Assembly (NCBI RefSeq): GCF_000020725.1
Contig: NC_011146.1
Location: 124,001 to 188,000, forward strand
Source: Citrifermentans bemidjiense Bem
GTDB lineage: Bacteria > Desulfobacterota > Desulfuromonadia > Geobacterales > Geobacteraceae
Direction: 5' to 3'
DNA length: 64,000 nucleotides
In this document: one piece after another, positions 63,312-64,000 of the stretch
Position numbering within the stretch: position 1 is the first letter of the stretch
How the letters are laid out: each line of letters begins with the position of its first letter
Translations under genes and position numbers: made by a program
The notes under the pieces: model-generated
Database searches by the model: none
What the model saw: the letters and a program-made list of their open reading frames with translations, nothing else
Told to the model about the DNA's origin: nothing

Positions 63312-63327
63312 AGCAGGTACTATGCCA
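63312..63327 (-). promoter_or_regulatory. candidate sigma-54 (-24/-12) promoter
   Basis: On the minus strand TGGCATAGTACCTGCT matches TGGCAC-N5-TTGCW except at two positions, with the essential GG-N10-GC kept. It lies 43 bases before the ATG of the Lys/Ala/Pro-rich gene. Confidence 0.55.
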
Positions 63328-63555
63328 GTCTCTCATTATAAGGTAAGTGTCCGGTTTAAATGAAAACCCGATCCGGTACCATTGGCAGGCACATTAAAAT
63401 CGCACCGCATTTGCTCCAATGAGTACCGCAAATGAGGTAGTGTCTGAGCGAAATCTCCCATGTTGCGGCAGCGCTGGGGCATATTACCTTGCCAGTGCGG
63501 AAGAATTTTTGTTATTATGGCCGGTCTTAGCTGAAAAGCGGTATCCGGGGGTTTT

Positions 63556-64000
63556 TTGAGCAATAACATACTTTTGTCAGTGGAAAAGCCCGCCCGTTAC
63601 ATGGGCGGGGAGATGGGAACGGTTTCCGGCAGGGAGGGGGCGCTCGAGTTCGTGCTCGCTTTCCCTGACGTTTATGAAATTGGGATGAGCCACCTGGGGC
63701 TGCAGGTCCTTTACGGAGTGCTGAAAGAGGTCCCCTGGATCATGCCGGAGCGCGCCTATGCGCCTTGGCCGGACCTCGAGGAGTCGCTCAGGACCCAGGG
63801 GAAGCCGCTGGTGACGCTGGAGCGCAGCCTGCCTCTGATCGAGGCGGACGTAGTGGGTTTCACGCTGCAGTACGAACTCTCCTACACCAACATATTGAAC
63901 ATGCTTGATCTGTCTGGAATTCCGCTGCTTGCCTCGGAGCGGAACGAGGGTTATCCCCTGATCCTGGGGGGCGGTCCCTGCGCCTACAACCCGGAGCCCT
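63556..64000 (+). CDS. TIGR03960 family B12-binding radical SAM protein, partial
   Basis: The frame opens at TTG (63556) after a GGGGG tract and reads SNNILLSVEKPARYMGGEMG, then FPDVYEIGMSHLGLQVLYGV, APWPDLEESLRT, DVVGFTLQYELSYTNILNML and ILGGGPCAYNPEP before the window ends. This is the B12-binding-like N-terminus of the TIGR03960 radical SAM family, often next to ribonuclease E/G and DUF2344 genes. The radical SAM domain lies outside the window. A GTG 24 bases later is an alternative start. Confidence 0.88.
   Translation, partial: MSNNILLSVEKPARYMGGEMGTVSGREGALEFVLAFPDVYEIGMSHLGLQVLYGVLKEVPWIMPERAYAPWPDLEESLRTQGKPLVTLERSLPLIEADVVGFTLQYELSYTNILNMLDLSGIPLLASERNEGYPLILGGGPCAYNPEP

Overview
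The window looks like chromosomal DNA of a Geobacter-type bacterium (Desulfuromonadia, Geobacterales; the gene mix resembles Geomonas or Citrifermentans). The evidence is the high GC content, abundant multiheme c-type cytochrome genes, many single-domain response regulators, strong AGGAGG ribosome binding sites, a radical-SAM/B12 gene of the TIGR03960 type at the right edge, and dispersed palindromes of kinds I associate with this group. This placement is inference; there is no rRNA in the window.

Region 1 (1-9 kb) is mostly housekeeping: a SlyD-like isomerase with a cysteine-rich insert (cut by the left edge), a YceH-DUF2288-DUF1847 gene string, a periplasmic FKBP, a lone short flagellin, the RNA ligase-like phosphodiesterase ThpR, serS followed at once by two tRNA-Ser genes, a DUF2155 lipoprotein and two different tRNA-Arg(ACG) genes.

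Region 2 (9-14 kb) is a three-gene signalling cassette: a TonB-dependent receptor, a YfiR-type periplasmic protein and a membrane CHASE8-like/HAMP/GGDEF/EAL protein.

Region 3 (14-27 kb, all on the minus strand) is a 13-kb respiratory operon. It encodes an alternative complex III (ActB, an ActC-ActD fusion, ActF, pentaheme ActA) followed directly by a cbb3-type oxidase (CcoN, a diheme CcoO-like protein), CcoS, two small membrane proteins, a monoheme cytochrome c, a SafE/DsbD_2-like protein and a CcoI-type copper ATPase. A near-perfect palindrome overlaps the predicted -10 box upstream of actB. Together these would form a quinol-to-oxygen electron chain with its own maturation factors.

Region 4 (27-54 kb) is a stress and reserve island: PPK2, a DUF1328 membrane peptide, the NHEJ ligase LigD, a SAP-like peptide, a PA2169-type ferritin-like protein, a five-gene alpha-glucan/trehalose operon (TreZ, GH57, TreY, GlgE, TreS-maltokinase), BrkB/YihY, an SDR, a zinc alcohol dehydrogenase, an SRPBCC protein, Ku, a DUF748 protein, and small stress-type proteins (DUF3309, DUF6496, YflT-like) ending with a hemerythrin. 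The gene content recalls the RpoS-dependent PA2133-PA2192 region of Pseudomonas aeruginosa (from memory).

Region 5 (54-64 kb) has two CheY-like single-domain regulators flanking tatA, uvrB, pcnB, a YgbA-type nitrosative-stress protein next to a ferredoxin with a His-Gly repeat tract, a 2-Cys peroxiredoxin, two tandem TIGR04073 proteins, a cluster of four related palindromes, a secreted Lys/Ala/Pro-rich small protein with a candidate sigma-54 promoter, and the start of a TIGR03960 radical SAM protein.
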